Source of the DNA: Candidatus Arcticimaribacter sp.
GTDB lineage: Bacteria > Bacteroidota > Bacteroidia > Flavobacteriales > Flavobacteriaceae
DNA length: 8,483 bases
Direction of reading: 5' to 3'
Assembly (NCBI GenBank): GCA_011526335.1
Contig: WTJB01000052.1
Location: 1 to 8,483, forward strand
The position numbers and the translations under genes are program-made. Shown in pieces: positions 7,034 to 8,483 of this stretch. The number at the start of each line of letters is the position of its first letter. Within the stretch, counting starts at the first letter, position 1. The notes under the pieces are model-generated. The model was not told where the DNA came from. It saw nothing but the letters and a program-made list of their open reading frames with translations, and did no database searches.

Positions 7034-8008
7034 ATGAAAAAAGCGTTTCTGTACTCTGTTTTAGGGTTTTTCCTGTTAGGAGTGCTCGATTCTTGCGATT
7101 CTTCTAATGCTTTGGAGAAAGAAATAGCAGAAATTGAAATTGACCTCCAATACGATCGTTTTGACAAGAAGTTTTTCAACGCAGATCGGAATGAATTTTA
7201 CGCCTTAAAAGCAGAATATCCCTATCTTTTTCCGCCGCAATATCCTGACAGTATTTGGTTAAAAAGGCAGCGAGACAGTATTCAGGTTGTGTTGCAAAAA
7301 GAAATAGATCGGGTGTTTCCAACCTTGGACGGCGTTACAAAAGAGTTAAAACCCTTGTTGCAGCACATCCGCTATTATTTTCCAGAAACTTCAGACCCAA
7401 AAATCATTACGGTAACCAACAATGTAGACTATCAAAACAAAACGGTGTATGCAGATTCATTGATTTTATTGTCTTTGGACACTTTTTTGGGTGCGAAAAA
7501 TGAATTGTATAAGGGTATTCCCGCCTATATCGTTCGGGATATGGAGTTGCCTTATTTAAGTGCACATCTAGCGGATGAGTTTGCCATAAGCGTCACCCCT
7601 ACACCAAAAGATAGAACGCTTTTGGGGCAGATGATTTATTACGGTAAGAAATTGTATCTCAAAGACCGTTTGTTGCCGCAGACATCCGATGCGATCAAGA
7701 TCAGCTATACCGAAGATGAAATCGATTGGGTAAAAGACAATGAGCGTTATATGTGGCAGTATTTTATAGAAAATGAGCTCTTGTATAAAACACAGGCCAA
7801 CTATGCACTTCGGTTTATTGAGCCGGCCCCTTTTTCTAAGTTCTATTTAGAAATCGATAATGAAAGCCCTGGAAAAGTAGGGCAGTGGCTTGGCTGGCAG
7901 ATCGTTCGGGCCTATGCCGAAAAAAATCCTGAAGTTACTCTACAAGAATTGCTTCAACTTCCTGCGCAAACCTTATTCAACCAATCAAAATACAAACCCG
8001 CAAAATAA
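7034..8008 (+). CDS. gldB: Gliding motility lipoprotein GldB
   Basis: GldB is a cell-envelope lipoprotein required for gliding in Flavobacterium johnsoniae; its biochemical role is not settled. The 324-residue protein begins with a lipoprotein signal: Lys-Lys, a hydrophobic stretch (residues 4-18) and the cleavage site LDS-Cys21, with Asp at the -2 position rather than the commoner small or aliphatic residue. The mature part is soluble, with no further membrane segment. Recognisable family stretches are ITVTNNVDYQNKTVYAD (126-142), LPYLSAHLADEFA (173-185), GKKLYLKDRLLP (205-216), W.YFIENELLY (242-252) and ESPGKVGQWLGWQIVRAY (278-295). The last resembles the C-terminal motif of some predicted metallopeptidases, but I see no HExxH. 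No strong acidic surface-export signal follows Cys21. The stop overlaps the gldC start by one base, so the two are translationally coupled. Confidence 0.93.
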   Translation: MKKAFLYSVLGFFLLGVLDSCDSSNALEKEIAEIEIDLQYDRFDKKFFNADRNEFYALKAEYPYLFPPQYPDSIWLKRQRDSIQVVLQKEIDRVFPTLDGVTKELKPLLQHIRYYFPETSDPKIITVTNNVDYQNKTVYADSLILLSLDTFLGAKNELYKGIPAYIVRDMELPYLSAHLADEFAISVTPTPKDRTLLGQMIYYGKKLYLKDRLLPQTSDAIKISYTEDEIDWVKDNERYMWQYFIENELLYKTQANYALRFIEPAPFSKFYLEIDNESPGKVGQWLGWQIVRAYAEKNPEVTLQELLQLPAQTLFNQSKYKPAK

Positions 8009-8346
8009 TGGCGAAGACAAAAGAAACCAATATAAAGATTGATGTTCAGTTAGACGAAAACAAGATTCCAGAGAAGATTGTATGGTCTGCTCCAGATGGT
8101 GGGGTAAACGAAGAAGAAGCTCAAGCCTTATTGATGTCGCTTTGGGATGGGAAAAACCAAGAAACCTTGCGTATGGATTTATGGGTAAAAGATATGCCTG
8201 TAGATCAAATGAATGTCTTTTTTCATCAGACCTTAGTGACGATGAGTCAGACCTTTTTTCGGGCCACGCAAAATGAAAAGATGACCGCAACGATGAACGA
8301 TTTCTGCGAATACTTTGCCAAGCATTTAAATATTGATCGGGGTTAA
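8008..8346 (+). CDS. gldC: Gliding motility protein GldC
   Basis: GldC is a small protein linked to gliding; in F. johnsoniae its loss only partly impairs movement. The 112 residues have no signal peptide, lipobox or membrane segment, so it is predicted to be cytoplasmic, which is odd for a partner of an envelope lipoprotein. Conserved stretches are IDVQLDENKIPEKIVWSAPDGG (residues 11-32), LWDGKNQETLRMDLWVKDMPVDQM (45-68) and FFHQTLVTMSQTF followed by NEKMTATMNDFCEYFAKHL (88-108). No catalytic motif can be recognised. The ATG at 8008 shares its A with the gldB TAA stop, which implies coupled translation. The TAA stop is directly followed by the stop of the convergent engB, leaving no intergenic base. 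Confidence 0.94.
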   Translation: MAKTKETNIKIDVQLDENKIPEKIVWSAPDGGVNEEEAQALLMSLWDGKNQETLRMDLWVKDMPVDQMNVFFHQTLVTMSQTFFRATQNEKMTATMNDFCEYFAKHLNIDRG

Positions 8347-8483
8347 CTAGCTTTTTTGGTAAAAACCGCCATTGAGTTGGTCGATGTATTGCAGGAGTTC
8401 ATCTCTACCCGATCGGTGTAAAGAGGAGGTGACAAAATAAGGAGGAACCTCTTCCCATGCCTGCTGAAGCATATGGTCTAAAT
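8347..8483 (-). CDS. engB: Ribosome biogenesis GTP-binding protein EngB (YihA/YsxC), C-terminal end
   Basis: Only the last 44 codons and the TAG stop (complement of 8347-8349) lie in the window; the rest continues past the right edge. The visible peptide contains WEEVPPYFVTSSLHRSGRDELLQYI and ends NGGFYQKS. This matches the end of the EngB/YihA GTPase family, in which a TSS segment corresponds to the G5 base-recognition motif and is followed by a G-R-D/E helix. The family assists assembly of the large ribosomal subunit. The earlier GTPase motifs are off the window, so the call rests on this end alone. It converges on gldC with zero spacing. Confidence 0.82.
   Translation of the reverse strand, partial: LDHMLQQAWEEVPPYFVTSSLHRSGRDELLQYIDQLNGGFYQKS

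Noticed and set aside
7255..7503. 82-codon + strand frame inside gldB
   Set aside because: It overlaps gldB in another frame and has no recognisable domain or independent promoter.
8355..8371. T-run/A-run hairpin beyond gldC as a terminator
   Set aside because: The stem is A-T only and falls in engB coding sequence (Lys-Lys and Phe codons on the - strand); it lacks the G-C stem of a factor-independent terminator.

Overview
The window is a gene-dense chromosomal segment that looks like core genome from a gliding-lineage member of the Bacteroidota, most likely a Flavobacteriaceae. Three things support this. The gliding genes gldB and gldC are present. The primase is of the flavobacterial type and lacks its zinc ligands. 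The best promoter-like site has the Bacteroidota form TTG-N21-TAnnTTTG, and Shine-Dalgarno sites are mostly absent. I cannot name a genus. I see no insertion sequence, phage gene, CRISPR array, rRNA or tRNA, and no island of deviant composition.

Layout. Positions 1-6194 hold five + strand genes: the 3' three quarters of aroA (shikimate pathway), queA (queuosine in tRNA), rlmN (m2A in 23S rRNA and probably tRNA), a long-chain trans-polyprenyl diphosphate synthase (probably for the menaquinone side chain) and dnaG (primase). queA and rlmN are 3 bases apart and the synthase follows 24 bases later, so these three probably share a transcript starting at the promoter near 1016-1047. dnaG follows after 46 bases and may be read through. 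nadE (NAD synthetase) lies on the - strand at 6189-6971 and converges on dnaG with a 6-base overlap. A 62-base divergent spacer separates nadE from gldB-gldC, which overlap by one base. The window closes with the C-terminal end of engB on the - strand, whose stop codon directly abuts that of gldC.

The genes do not form one pathway. They are a compact set of housekeeping functions (aromatic amino acids, RNA modification, quinone side chain, replication priming, NAD, ribosome assembly) with the gliding pair embedded. The non-coding gaps are 993-1090, 4196-4241 and 6972-7033, with short junctions of 3 and 24 bases elsewhere; no gene-free stretch exceeds 100 bases.

I found no clear new system. 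The most notable points are the primase whose four zinc-ligand positions are all replaced, its TTG start, a palindromic CTATAG that supplies the stop codons of two convergent genes, a mini-ORF bridging rlmN and the polyprenyl synthase, and the possibility that GldB derives from a metallopeptidase-like fold.
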